This document shows positions 1 to 10,799 of a stretch of DNA of 64,000 nt, piece by piece. Position numbers and translations under genes: made by a program. Below the pieces are notes generated by a model, which saw only the letters and a list, made by a program, of their open reading frames with translations, searched no databases and was not told the DNA's origin. The number at the start of each line of letters is the position of its first letter. The stretch's first letter is position 1. The stretch covers positions 248,001-312,000 of the forward strand of contig NW_026999404.1 of assembly GCF_037126465.1 (NCBI RefSeq), written 5' to 3'. Source of the stretch: Ornithodoros turicata (Eukaryota > Arthropoda > Arachnida > Ixodida > Argasidae).

Positions 1-132
1 GAAATGCTGGATCAGAGGCCATTCAACATCGGCAAAGTTCTCGGCCCATGGAGTAACCCTGGACACCAGTGCCGTGCACTTGGCGCTCTTCTTTCCTTTC
101 TGAGGGCCACCGGCCTCCTTCACGAACTGTAG
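1..132 (+). pseudogene. 3' end of a non-LTR retrotransposon ORF2 (5' end outside window)
   Basis: Frame 1 is open from base 1 to the TAG at 130-132 and ends LRATGLLHEL. This matches the C-terminal layout of other LINE ends in this window: a LGP motif, then a short helix, then an STGL or ATGL ending. The reverse transcriptase part lies outside. A GGGTCCTGCACTC-type 3' untranslated region with ATC and TTG repeats follows to about 260. Confidence 0.6.
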
Positions 133-262
133 GGATTTCCTTCCCTCGTCATCCTTTCATGTGAACCTTTTTGGAATGGGGTAGGGTCCTGCACTCAACG
201 CAGGGAAACATCCCACATCATCATCATCCATTCATCTATGTTGTTGTTGTTGTTGTTGTTCT
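133..262 (+). mobile_element. LINE 3' untranslated tail with ATC and TTG microsatellites
   Basis: This follows the LINE stop codon and ends in (ATC)n and (TTG)n. Several other LINE fragments in the window also end in ATC-rich runs. Confidence 0.5.
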
Positions 263-389
263 TTCCCAGAATGGTTTAGCTTATCGCACTGTCTGCTGTT
301 ATTGATCCGCCCTGTCCCAGTTTCTTCCACCGGTACAAGATGTCTCGATCAGCGAACATCCAGCAATTTCTCGCCTTCTGCGGGGCATT

Positions 390-1085
390 TTAATTCGTGC
401 CCTCCAACGCTCCGTTATTCTTTCACCTGGTCTGTCAACCGAGTCACGTCTTTCCTTGCTCATTTATGCCCAAGTTCTGATCTTTCACAGCAACAGCTAA
501 GTTATACGCTGGCGACACTTCTTGCGCGCTGGTCTCTGTTTAGATGTCTTCGGACCTCTTGCCCTGGTCTCTGCTTCGAGGTCTCCGGACCTCAGCCTGC
601 TGTCGATAGCTGGCGTCAAACGCTCTCCCGATGGTTGGGAGTGGGCTTTAGACGGCTTGAGGAAGACATCACGGCCGGGTAAGTCCCGTCCTAGTCTTGT
701 CACGCCCTCCTTTCCTGATAACGGACTTACATATCCGATCCAGTGTGCAGTGGCTTGCTTCCAGAAAACTGCCTTCCTTCGATCAGATACGTCTTGTTTG
801 TTCATCACAACACAGAAACCGTTCCGAGGGGCGTCCAAAAACACAATTGCTATTTGGATTAAACGCACCTTGTCACAAACTGGCATTGACACTACCTACT
901 TCTCAGCACACTCGACTCGAGGTGCCTCCACATCAAAAGCGGCTCGGCTCAACTGGGCGTCACAGTTGACCAAATTCTCGAAGCGGCGTACTGGACATCC
1001 ACCTCCACATTCAATCGGTTTTACAATAGACCGTCTAACCCATGTGGCGACTTTGGACGGAATGTTCTGGCTTTGAACAAGCAAT
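390..1085 (+). pseudogene. Decayed tyrosine recombinase of a DIRS/Ngaro-like retrotransposon
   Basis: The longest open piece is 522-1076. It carries the C-terminal catalytic core of a tyrosine recombinase: FRGASKNTIAIWIKRTL, then AHSTRGASTSKAA, which is the His-x-x-Arg box. A frame change near 950 moves the rest to another frame. That frame reads DQILEAAYWTSTSTFNRFYN and holds the putative catalytic tyrosine in RFY. An N-terminal part in yet another frame (about 390-520, SVNRVTSFLAHL) indicates a second frameshift near 520-560. Such recombinases replace the DDE integrase in DIRS and Ngaro retrotransposons and also occur in Cryptons. No reverse transcriptase is seen upstream, so the exact class is open. 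Confidence 0.72.
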
Positions 1086-1096
1086 CGGAAACTGTG

Positions 1097-1204
1097 ATAG
1101 TAAGTGTCGACGGGGGCCGAAGTATAATTATCAGTTTCACAGAACGGTACTTACCTGATAGGGAAGCTGGCATTATACGAGGCACACGGAGACACTTACT
1201 ATCA
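1097..1204. repeat. Short inverted repeat just downstream of the recombinase
   Basis: GATAGTAAGTGTC at 1097-1109 is matched by its reverse complement at 1192-1204. DIRS-like elements end in inverted or split repeats, so this may be the element's right terminus. Confidence 0.55.
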
Positions 1205-1719
1205 TGATACCGCCCACGCTCCCGTCCGCGTCTCTTTTGTCCGTTGCAGACCGCAAGAGATAAATAAGGCTACACCTGCCAGCATTCGGACGTTGACTTT
1301 CCCTCTGTGGGCAGTTGTATATGGTTGAACGTGGTTGAACTCTTTTGAACATTGTGTAGTTTACTGGATAGTTTATTTTCAGTTTCCCGGATGACAAATA
1401 AAAGCTGGCTCAGTCCTTACCCTGTGACCTCTGACCTGAGATCAGCTTGGCAACGTCCTTGTGGGATGTGTGGTCTGTCCCTTTTCTCTTTCCGACAACG
1501 CACTGCAAACTCGGGAAGATGAAGTTGCTGGAGACGAGCACGCGGGCTAGAATGATGGAAAGCACCGTCTATGCAGAGAGTCTACAAGTTTTCTTGGAAG
1601 TTTGACGCTAAGTTACGCTGACCGAGAAGAAAAGCAATCGTGAACCATGATAGTAAGTGTCTCGGTGTGCCTCGTATAATATCAGCTTCCCTATCAGGTA
1701 AGTACCTTTCTGTGAATCT
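1135..1719. repeat. Inverted repeat pair, arms about 73 bp, near the recombinase
   Basis: The arm at about 1135-1207 is inverted at about 1647-1719 with few mismatches; both contain the TGATAGTAAGTGTCTC motif and its CTATCAGGTAAGTACC partner. The 440 bp between the arms have no recognisable coding. Probably these are terminal pieces of the DIRS/Ngaro-like element, or of two nested copies. Confidence 0.55.
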
Positions 1720-1833
1720 GCATGGTAATTGCTTGGACGAGTCATTTCTAATGAGCGTGTTGATGGCTCCCATTTTTGCATTTGCCGCACTTCTCAATCT
1801 ATGTAGAACTCTATGCACCGTAGTATTGTCCTC

Positions 1834-1868
1834 TAGGTTAGGTTAGGTCGGGTTGGGTTGGGTTAGGG
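1834..1868 (+). repeat. Interstitial telomere-like (TTAGG)n patch
   Basis: Runs of TAGGTTAGGTTAGG degrade into GGGTTGGGTTGGGTTAGGG. TTAGG is the usual arthropod telomere unit. The patch is only about 35 bp. Confidence 0.5.
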
Positions 1869-2005
1869 CTCGCCCCCTTCTGCCATGAAGGACTTCCTAC
1901 GCCTCTTAGCACACGGCACGCCACAAACGCACACTGAAGGATGCTTCGCCGCACTATACAAGGGATATGCGCAAGTTGCCTTGCGCTCGACGCTTGGGCA
2001 GTTCC

Positions 2006-2447
2006 CAGTGTTGTACCCGCTACCAAAACTAAGTAACGAAACACTGCTACCCGCTACTCCACAGAAAAGTAACGTAAATACCACGTCGCTACTTTTCCGC
2101 TATCGTACCCTTCTCAATGCAACACCTTACCGTAGGCATCTCGTTGCCGAATGTGTGCCGTGTGTGCTTCGCAAATGTGCATGAGTCTGCCTGATTAACA
2201 AGTAACTAAAAGGAATGACCGGAAGAAATTCTGCTTCACCGTTATCTCACTTTTTCTCTGTGTTCTACACGCCTTCCATATTATGAAAAGTAGCGGTAGC
2301 GGAGAAAGAGTCTGCCCCGACCCGTATTTGTAGCGGAAATGCTTTTCCAGTTACTAATGCAAAATGTAGCGCGATCGCTATCCGCTACTGAAAAAAGTAG
2401 CGAATACGGTAGCGGCGCTACTAGTGGAGCCGCTATGTACAACACTG
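2006..2447. mobile_element. hAT-like miniature element (442 bp)
   Basis: Its ends are inverted: CAGTGTTGTAC at the left, GTACAACACTG at the right. The interior is dense in short GTAGCGG/CCGCTAC motifs near both ends, as in hAT subterminal repeats. The flanks (GCAGTTCC and GCCTGTTCC) look like an imperfect 8-bp duplication. There is no transposase. Confidence 0.55.
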
Positions 2448-2514
2448 GCCTGTTCCTCACCCGATCATGGATGAACGAGTGCATCATCGGGGAAGTGGCG
2501 ATGAAACTCCCCAT

Positions 2515-2700
2515 TCATTCTTTGTCTTCACCTTTTCTTTTCTTTTCTGTCCCCTTTTCTTCTCTTCTTTTTCTTTTCCTTTTCCTTTCTTCCTTAATTT
2601 TCCTTTTTTTGGAATGGCAAGCCGACCTCCGTCCCGCTGACCTTTCCTTTCTTTTTTCTTAATAAACATATCCACCCCCCATTCATCATCTCAAAATAAA
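2515..2700 (+). mobile_element. LINE 3' tail (5'-truncated copy)
   Basis: A long pyrimidine tract leads to GGAATGGCAAGCCGACC, then AATAAACAT and CAAAATAAAGTTG. The same block is seen near 31578-31650 and, diverged, near 20860-20910, so it is a shared LINE 3' region. Confidence 0.5.
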
Positions 2701-3660
2701 GTTGCTGTTTTTGATACGAAAGAAACTAAGAATGCCGTGACAAATACGACAAAAATCTTGCATTAGGGCAGACAGAGCGCTATACATCAATAGCTTTTGA
2801 TGGTGCAGTAACTAGGGGCGATCGGCGACAAGATTGACAGTATCCGCGACAGCTGTATATTCGCACATATATCTGTCTACTTTTCTCACCTTCGCTTCGA
2901 ACAGCATAAGCCTGCTGTTAGTATTCTGCACGACGTGCGCTATCACCTGCACGCGAAGTAGGAACAACGCCCCCTATAAATCCACGCATCAAAGACGTCG
3001 GAGAACAGGTCTGGCCTCAAACGTGACCCTGCGGTGAAGACCACGACCGAGCCAACGCTGGACTGAATCCAGAGATAAGCCGTCATCACGATTGTACTTC
3101 AAACTTCACTGTGCACGTTTTATATCGTTTCAGCTGTCGGCACTACCTATAAAGTGTTCATTTCAAACAAACCCGTTTTTCACTAGGCCTTTTCTGAGCA
3201 GACACGATTCCTTTCGTGGTCAGTGTCAAGGTGACGCAAGGTTGAACGACCCTTCTCCCCTTTCAGATGCAGTCTTCGAGTACGTATCCAAACACAAAGG
3301 TAAAAAGTGCTCTAAGCACAAGAGAGAGAAAGAGGAAGAGAAAGAGAAAAGAAAGAATGATGGAGAGAGAAGAGCATATAGTAGAGTCGCCCACACGAGA
3401 GAAAGGCTGCCTATTTTAAGGCACTCGATGCACATGGGGTGTAGAAAGGAGGGAGAGAATGGCGGCAAAAATGTTTTGGGGTACACTCAGCTTGAACTTC
3501 CGTCGCACCTCTTTTGGAAGAAGTTGGTAGGAGTATTTTTAGCTCCTCAGGGTGCAAGCATAGAGAGCAACAGGTGCGTCAGTGTCAGCTATGCGGTCGC
3601 CTGATTCAGTGCGGCTGGTCTGGGATCGAATCGCATGACCGGCTGTATACTACAAAAGTA
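2701..3660. other. Stretch with no recognised gene
   Basis: A purine-rich run (AGAGAGAAAGAGG-type, 3320-3370) makes a long open frame on both strands. I see no domain, exon pair or repeat boundary. Confidence 0.4.
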
Positions 3661-3664
3661 CAAG

Positions 3665-3782
3665 CATATGCTCAACGTGCAGCTACAGAGCTTCGGCTAT
3701 TTTTCATTTGTATATATATATATATATATACATAAACAAAGGAAAAATAGCCGAAGCCCTGTGGCTGCACGTTGAGCATATG
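3665..3782. repeat. Foldback with 41-bp arms around a (TA)n core
   Basis: Arm 3665-3705 is the reverse complement of 3742-3782 with two mismatches. The loop holds a (TA)n run (about 3711-3730). A third, diverged copy of the right arm lies at about 4131-4180, which suggests a miniature transposon family rather than a chance hairpin. Confidence 0.7.
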
Positions 3783-5030
3783 TTTATAAGCTGATCGTGC
3801 AGTCCCAACTGAGGACAGCTGTTTCGTTCGAAGCTTGTGTTGGTGACTGATTAGGTGAGTCACAGACTTCGTGTTCTGAAAATGTTTTATTCACAACAAT
3901 TACTTATGTACCACAGAGTGTGTCATCAAGCAGGAGAGCTACCAATGGAGGTAGTCCCCTTTGGTTAGATGTGTTAGGTATTCCACTTGGAACTCGTCAG
4001 CTCGGCGCAGGGAAGTCACAGATATCTTGGGTCGGGGCTAACAGCGTGTCTCGGCGAGACGTCAGTGTTCCACGGTGACGGCGCCACCTGTGGAGGTCGC
4101 AGTGCAAGCCAACAAGTACATGTACAGAGGGAAAAAATGGCCGAAGCTCTGTGGCTGCACGTTGAACATCCGTTTATAAGTTGATCGTGCACTCCCAACC
4201 CCTCGGTGGCTACTTGAATGACGATGGGATGAGGTGATTCGCAGCGAACAGGGAATTACTATATCGTCTCACTCGTATTATCTAATAACGAGGGCCAGAG
4301 CTGCTCAACCCGTACGAGACGAAAATAAAGGCGGAATCTCTCGCGTTCATGTGTTCTATTTTGCTTCCCACATCGCGTCTGCCCTATTGAGTTCAAGGTC
4401 CGCCGCTCATTATTTTAGCCGTGCCTATACACTCTGGAATGTGCTGCATCAGCCGCTAGTTTGGAGTCTCCAATGAATCAGAGCTTTACACAACGGTTTG
4501 TGCGCCAGAGTTATGTAATATGTTCGAAATAGCTGAGAAGAACCCCATCTTATGCTGGGTCTTGGGATAGACGAGTCATCAAGGCGTGATGGGGACCGAG
4601 TACAAGGCTTACACCTTCGTGCCACGCTATCACTGTATACGGTGTACGCGGTGCGCTCACTGATGCACTGGCAAAGTTAACTGGAGACGTAAACGGACAT
4701 CATCACCACTGCTACACCTTCTTCCTGAAAGGCACAATACAATGACCACTCCTATCACAATACTTCAACTGTTTGACGCATGCATGAGCTTCATGGACGC
4801 TCATATACTATAAGTCCAACTTCGCTCGTTCCTAATGACCATCTAATCCATCCCATCCAAAGACAGGACAATTCTTACCCAAACACATAATCAAACGAAG
4901 GATAGGACCGGCCAAGGTATAGCATAGACGTTGAGCACGCGGGATACGTTCTCAAGCCCACACTCAGAGCGAAAAGAGAAAGAAAAGGGGCAGAGTGGGG
5001 ACAAATGGGGTACTTTTACATTACTTCAAG
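3783..5030. other. Stretch with one diverged repeat arm, otherwise unrecognised
   Basis: Apart from the repeat arm at about 4131-4180, I see no gene, no paired splice signals and no tandem structure. Confidence 0.35.
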
Positions 5031-5350
5031 TAATTCTGCTGAATAATACTTTCTACTTTACTGGAAGTACGTTTTGCTGTGCTTTCTGCTGAAGTTCTTG
5101 AAGTATCCTTCTGTGAGCCTCGCAATCCTCTGAATCCTAAAATCGCAATCCTGTCAAAGGCGACGTATTCGCACACCTCTATGTGCTCTTCCGATTGGGT
5201 TTCTCGTGCAGATAGCGTCCGTGTGTGGTTTGTCTAAGAGGTTGCATTGGAACGTATTTGTGTGCATATTAGTCTCAGTAAACAGCTAAAAGGCATGTCA
5301 TGAAACCAGCATGTTTTGTTGCATGTTGTAAACTGCATGTTACAGGTAAT

Positions 5351-5410
5351 GAAAATGTACTTGAGGTACTTTTTAAGTAGGTACTTAAAAAGTACCTCAA
5401 GTACATTTTC
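5351..5410. repeat. Perfect inverted repeat, 29-bp arms, 2-bp loop
   Basis: 5351-5379 and 5382-5410 are exact reverse complements (GAAAATGTACTTGAGG outward end). The surrounding 5030-5530 is rich in TACTT/AAGTA motifs, as in hAT subterminal regions, so this is probably the core of a hAT-like miniature element. Confidence 0.75.
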
Positions 5411-5430
5411 ACTACCTTGTAGTTTACTTA

Positions 5431-6848
5431 CAGTATTTACCGCCCGTAGGGCTTTTTACTGTATTTAAAATACATATATTCTTGCAACTACTTAATACTT
5501 TACTTGAAGCACTTTTTCTGTTACTTTGCCCATCACTGCCACTGGACCACCAATGTTCCTCATTGTAGTCCCCTGACCTGAAATTTACACCCCACCCAGC
5601 ACTGCAAACAATCCCTTGCAATACATCCCCAAGTTCCTGATATAGTGTCCTTCATTGTCCCTTGTCCTTGTCCCATCGGCCATTCCAGAAAGCGACTGAC
5701 GGTCGCCGCACATCATATCCTATAAAATGGGCTGAACTTACTCCCTCTTCTTCGAGTGCGATTCATGCAAGCACCGCAGTGGAAATCTCCAAAAGACGTC
5801 GCAGAAAAGGGGGGACATTAACCGAAATAAACTTTCGTCGAAAAGGAAGTACGAAGAAACAAACTGTGAGCGGAAATATTAAGAAGAGCGACGTTAAGAG
5901 ACGACGGTTACGACGGTTTCTCGCGTGGCGCAAGCTGTCAACGTCGTTGGCGTCGTTTCAGTAAACGGAACAAGCGATGACTTCTAAAGGAGCCGACGCG
6001 AAAGGCAGCTGTGGCTGACGATTAACGTGATTCCAGTACACGTCCTATGGCGCATTCAAAGAATACACACACACACGCGGCGTTTGCCTTATGGTGCTGC
6101 CGCGTGCCAGATGTGTTCGCTGAGCAGAAGTGAAAGGCTGTCTGCCGAAAGTTATGCGGAAAACGAAAGCTCGTTGCGACGAACACGTTTAACGGGGTGT
6201 GTATATACCTCCAAATAAAGTGATCGAAATCCCCGTTGCAAAATAAACTACCGTATATAAATGTGATCTGACTGTAAAATGCACAGATATAATCTGTAAT
6301 CTGTAAGTTTGAATTTCAAACACGTCTAGTATCATTTATTTGTTTCTTTAATGGCTTTCTTTTCCTGCATTACAATTCACTGGCTTGCACTGTGGCATTG
6401 AGGAGTGCTCAGTCACCCTCCCAGGTGTATATCGCTCGCTGAGTGACCCCTGGTTTGCCAATTCGGAACGATGCGCAGCTACCCAGGGCCGACGAGCCGC
6501 AAACACGGCGAAACACGTGTCCTCTGGTGCTGCCGCATCGTTCCATGAGTATATATATATATAGACTACAAACAGCGAACTTAGACTATAACCTGGACAT
6601 ACAAATGCGAACATCGAAGTTGGCTAACCTAATAATAAACTAACCAACGTGCTGTTGCGTCGTGTCCGGCCTGTTAAGCCTAACGGTCGCTAACGTGCGA
6701 CTATCGTTCGTTAAAACGACTTGAACCGTGAAAAACCGTGAATTTGAGTGGTTAAATAGTGATGCCACGTTTTTAAACACAGCATACCATCTTACGAAGC
6801 AATGGAGCATTCTCCTTCATTTTCCTTGCTTCGAGAACGTGAATTTCG
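5431..6848. other. Stretch with no recognised gene
   Basis: Contains short (CA)n near 6067 and (TA)n near 6550. Open frames here show no recognisable domain. Confidence 0.35.
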
Positions 6849-6861
6849 AGATCGGCGATTT

Positions 6862-7120
6862 TAATACATAATAATTGGGGGTTTACGTCGCGAGACAAGT
6901 GAGATCATGAGCGACGCCACAGCGGTCGGTCTGTGGATTGCTTTTGCCCACCTGAGGGTTCTTTAACGTGCGATGAAAGCTCACCACACGGCACCCCGTA
7001 TTTAACGTCCCTCGCGGAAGACGGCGTGTGTAAGCAACTTGTACCCTGCCACCAAGTTGCTGGCGTCCTCGGCCGGGTGCCAACCCGGGATCTGAAGGCG
7101 AACGCGCTACCGACTGAGCC
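6862..7120 (-). mobile_element. tRNA-derived SINE, full length (259 bp), with target duplication
   Basis: The tRNA-like head is on the minus strand, with a TGGCTCAGTCGGTAGCG box A and a GGTTGGCACCC-type box B. The body follows and the tail ends at CCCCCAATTATTATG. It is flanked by an exact 13-bp duplication, AGATCGGCGATTT, at 6849-6861 and 7121-7133. A scrap of its tail occurs near 9105-9118. Confidence 0.85.
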
Positions 7121-7133
7121 AGATCGGCGATTT

Positions 7134-7982
7134 CGCTACCGGGAATATCGGGGTCCTCTCGTTCAACGAATGCAACAATAGGAGTTGTTCCTCTGACCTT
7201 CGGCCTCCAATTACGAGGTGTGCAGACCATGGTAATCTAAGAGTTCCTGGTTCGTAAGAAATCTGCGCATTACCTCTGGCTGTAATTTATGTAATTTAAA
7301 TTAGTTACCAAATAAATCCTTTTGGTGTACACTATAAAAACAGTACTTCGCCGCATAAAACATTCGTGGCCTGCCAGGCGCACGGAATGATATCGCTGGG
7401 GGAGGGGGGATGATTTATCGGCAGAGCAATGAAAGTTAAAAGGAAAATGGAAGATAAAAGGGGAAAGGCTGGGGATATCGCTGGCTTGCGTCTTGCTTCC
7501 CCCTATCCTGACGCGCCCTATCGGCGATGTAAGGTGTGGGGCACCAACGTTGCTATTAGGACTATCGCCCCTCACCGACTCCAATAAAGCGGAATGGATC
7601 ATCATGGATTACCAGATGGGTCTTCAGATGCAGTGGTTTATCCAAAATCCCAAGCACGGAGGGGTGTTAGAAAAAATTGGGGGGGGGTCACTATTATAAT
7701 TACGTCATTATATACCTTAATATATCACCGACGTGTGTCTAAAGCTGAAATCGCAAGGGCACCTCCTGTAGGGGGTACACAGCTGAAAAAGTTAGGGAGG
7801 TGTCACTGAACATTGAGGGGGTGTCAGGGGGTGTAGCGGGGGTCTGGATAAATCATTGTTCAGATGGACACGTTCCTCAATCGTGCGGCGTATATTGTGC
7901 AGGAGATATTTCCACCTGACTCAATAATGAAAACGAACTCATGGCGTTACACACGACGCTATTTTTCTTTTTTTCTTCTTTC
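7134..7982. other. Stretch with no recognised gene
   Basis: G-rich runs (7400-7420, 7680-7690, 7815-7850) only; no gene signal or clear repeat boundary. Confidence 0.35.
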
Positions 7983-8190
7983 GTGTTAGCGCCGCGAAGC
8001 AACTGTGGCTATGAGCGGCGTATACAGATGAGGACAGATGGAGAGAGGACAGCAGCAAGGAGTGGAGGACACGGGAGGTTAGTATGCATCCTGGGCCGAC
8101 TTCAGGGGGAGCTGTGCCGACATTCGTCTGGAGAGTCTTCGGAAAACCCAGGGAAAACCTCAGACAGCACAGCCGATGGTAGGATCTACG
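7983..8190 (-). mobile_element. SINE copy (family with GCGCCGCGAAGCAACTGTGG tail), partial
   Basis: It shares the body of the full copies at 16817-17103 and 29875-30194 but lacks the tRNA-like head at its right side. The orientation is minus by comparison with those copies. It may be related to the Ruka SINE described in ticks; I cannot confirm that here. Confidence 0.7.
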
Positions 8191-8489
8191 CTATTGTCTA
8201 CGAACGTCGTGTACGTGACCTGGCGTCGAGCTGCCCCGAAATGACATTGCTACCCTTCTTTTTGTTCCTCACCGTGAGGTCACGAAGGGGCCAGAGTTGA
8301 ATAGGAGTGTCAAGTTCAGCATTCCACATACGTGACCCGACGATTATGCTCAGATGTGATACGGCGCCTTCTTTTATGTCCGACCACGTTCAGGCACCTT
8401 ACAGCGTCGCACCTGGGCTGCCGGGGGAGGGGATGGGGGAGGATACATGCTTACTGGTATGAAAGGAGGTTAACCAGACTATGGGCACA

Positions 8490-9290
8490 CCATGCTTATA
8501 TACAGACACCCGAAAAAGTATTTAAGTTAACGTTTACTGAGTACCAGGCAAAAAGTGAGCAAAGTACTAAATTCTCAACCTGGAAAGGTACTTGAGTAGA
8601 GTACTAAACGCTCTAAAAAATGCGAGTGACTGACTGAGTGTCTCTGTCATTGTAGTTAAGCATTTTGTTTTGCTAAGTGATCTGGAGTTGTCGGCTCTCG
8701 TAATGAGTGCCTCTCTCTCCATTTTTTTTTCTTCATTCTTTCAACTCAACTTAACAAAGAGTACCTCATTGCTTTCAAGGTACTTACGAGTTACAATTCG
8801 TGAAATTTACTGTCAAAATTGAAACAAAGTGGAGATAGAAAGATATACTTGCTCGGACACTCTCCTGTTCCCGTGGTACGATCCTGGAGGATGTTCTCCT
8901 CCTCGCTGCATGCATGCATGCATACAGAAGTGCATAGCGCCCAACAACAACAACTTTATTTTGATGATGATGTTTGGGGAGCTTCATATGCGAAGAAAAA
9001 GAAAAATAGAGAAACAGAAACAAATGAAGTGTCTTAGAAATAACCTACCGAATGAGTACAAGTTACTTCCATAAAAGTATTCCTCAGTTATAGCACGACG
9101 TAGACCCCCAATTATTATCGAAAAGTATTTAGGTTAGAAAGCTGAATACTCATTTTTAAAAGTATATGTTTGATGTTTTGGTGCTTTATGGCACAAGAGC
9201 GACTAAAAGTATATGTGTAAAATGCCAAGTTGCTCCCAAAAGTATAAAATAGAGTAACTCGAGTAAAGTTACGCACAAGTATGTCACACC
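8490..9290. repeat. Region of TACTT/AAGTA motifs, probable decayed hAT-like element
   Basis: Short motifs such as AGTACTTGAGTA and GTAACTCGAGTAAAG cluster at 8510-8600 and 9120-9270, at the two ends of the region, as in hAT subterminal repeats. Inside, 8935-8990 is a minus-oriented LINE tail (AACAACTTTATTTTGATGATG). I could not fix the ends. Confidence 0.35.
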
Positions 9291-10050
9291 CGCACTGCTT
9301 TTTCGATAAGCGTGCATGTGCTCAATCATACCGGATTTAGTCTGAAAGAGACTCGTACGTAACCGAAATACGCTTGTGTTCTGTTACCTTTGTGTCTTAT
9401 AAATATATTTAAAACTCAGTATTTAGTACCTTAACTTCCAAACTTGTTTTTTTTTTTTGTAAGAACATGCACTCATTTCCTAAGTTACTGCAAATATATT
9501 CCCTTTTATTCCTTTTCTTGACACAGTAAGGTCGAGAAAAAGCTTGCTTTCTTCTGTTTTCGTTGGGCGCAATGAACTCGCATGTGCGTACATTTCATCT
9601 GAGACATTCCGGGATACCCATGTCATTCTGCGGTGTTTAGGTTTAGTTGGTTACGCGGCACAATGTGATGGCTTGAAAGGCATGTTGGTGAATGCTCAAG
9701 GTCCATCGAAGCCAGGGAAAACGAACGGTGTAAAGTAATTGTTCTGAGGCTGGAACCCTATACAAACAGACAAACACAACACAGTCCTCAAGTTGCCTGG
9801 GAACATGAACAGTTGAAGTATGGCAGCCCATGACTGCCATATATTTCAAGACGAGCGATGTTTCATGGAGTAAAGGCGAGCAAGGACGTCTATAAACGTG
9901 AATACTTCAATTGAACAGTTGATTAAAACGATTTAGTTGAAGAAGGCTTGCTCGTTTATGTACTATATGTAAGTCTTATGTGGCGCTTTCTTCTCCTCCT
10001 CCCCCCACAGCATCGCATCGGATATCTGCGCGTGCGACATTATCGGGCGT
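9291..10050. other. Stretch with no recognised gene
   Basis: AT-rich at the left. No domain, repeat boundary or tandem array found. Confidence 0.35.
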
Positions 10051-10289
10051 GATGTGCGAAGACGACACCATGTACCAAAAAGATATCGCGCGAACACGAA
10101 AACAGTATCCAAACGACATTTTTTTGTCTTCAGAGGACGCAGATCGAACAGCCGCAGGCGCGCACCAGTACACCCGCCGTGTCCCCATCATATCTTGTCT
10201 CGGGGGGATCGCCGTTACCTCGTCTCAAGCCTCACTGGCCCCATGATTCAGTCTCAATGGTAACGTGACATCACCACCCACTCTCTGCT

Positions 10290-10755
10290 TTACTCCGTTG
10301 ACCCCACATTGTCCCTTATTCTCCTCCGTCGAATGCCGCGTTCCTTTACCACAGTATTCCATCCCATGAGACTTAACGTGGCTTTTACACCAGCTTCAAA
10401 CACCTCCTCGGTGTCGGCGCGTCCAGCCTCTGTTACACATGTGGTGTGCGCGGTCACCTCCATCATGTCCTCCTGGTCTGCGGACAGTACGATCGCGAGC
10501 GTGCCCTCATGGAAACTGCTCTCCAACGCGTCGATCAACGCCAGTTCGACTTAGCCAAAATTTTCTTGGCCATGGTCGGACACCTCACATCTGATGCAAG
10601 GCCTACGAGCTGTTGCTGAGTTCCTCTCCAGCACTGGATTAATGGACGAACTCTAGTAGGACACCTTTCCATCATCATCACTTTCTCATTCCTTCCACAA
10701 GCGCAATGGGGCAGTGTATACCGCCATAACGGCGGAGGATATCCCACCACACCAT
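10290..10755 (+). pseudogene. LINE ORF2 C-terminal fragment with frameshifts and 3' tail
   Basis: One frame reads LRRMPRSF and SARPASVTH. A second reads HHVLLVCGQYDRERALMETA, which fits the His and Cys of the C-terminal zinc knuckle of RNase H-type LINEs. A third ends AVAEFLSSTGLMDEL with a stop near 10655. At least two frameshifts break it. An ATC-bearing tail ends near 10760. The ending resembles those at 1-132 and 31377. Confidence 0.6.
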
Positions 10756-10799
10756 CATCCCATTTGTGTGGGTGTTTTTTTTTTGTCTTCGCTTTGTTT

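Noticed and set aside
497..892. 131-codon minus-strand frame
   Set aside because: It is antisense to the tyrosine-recombinase remnant.
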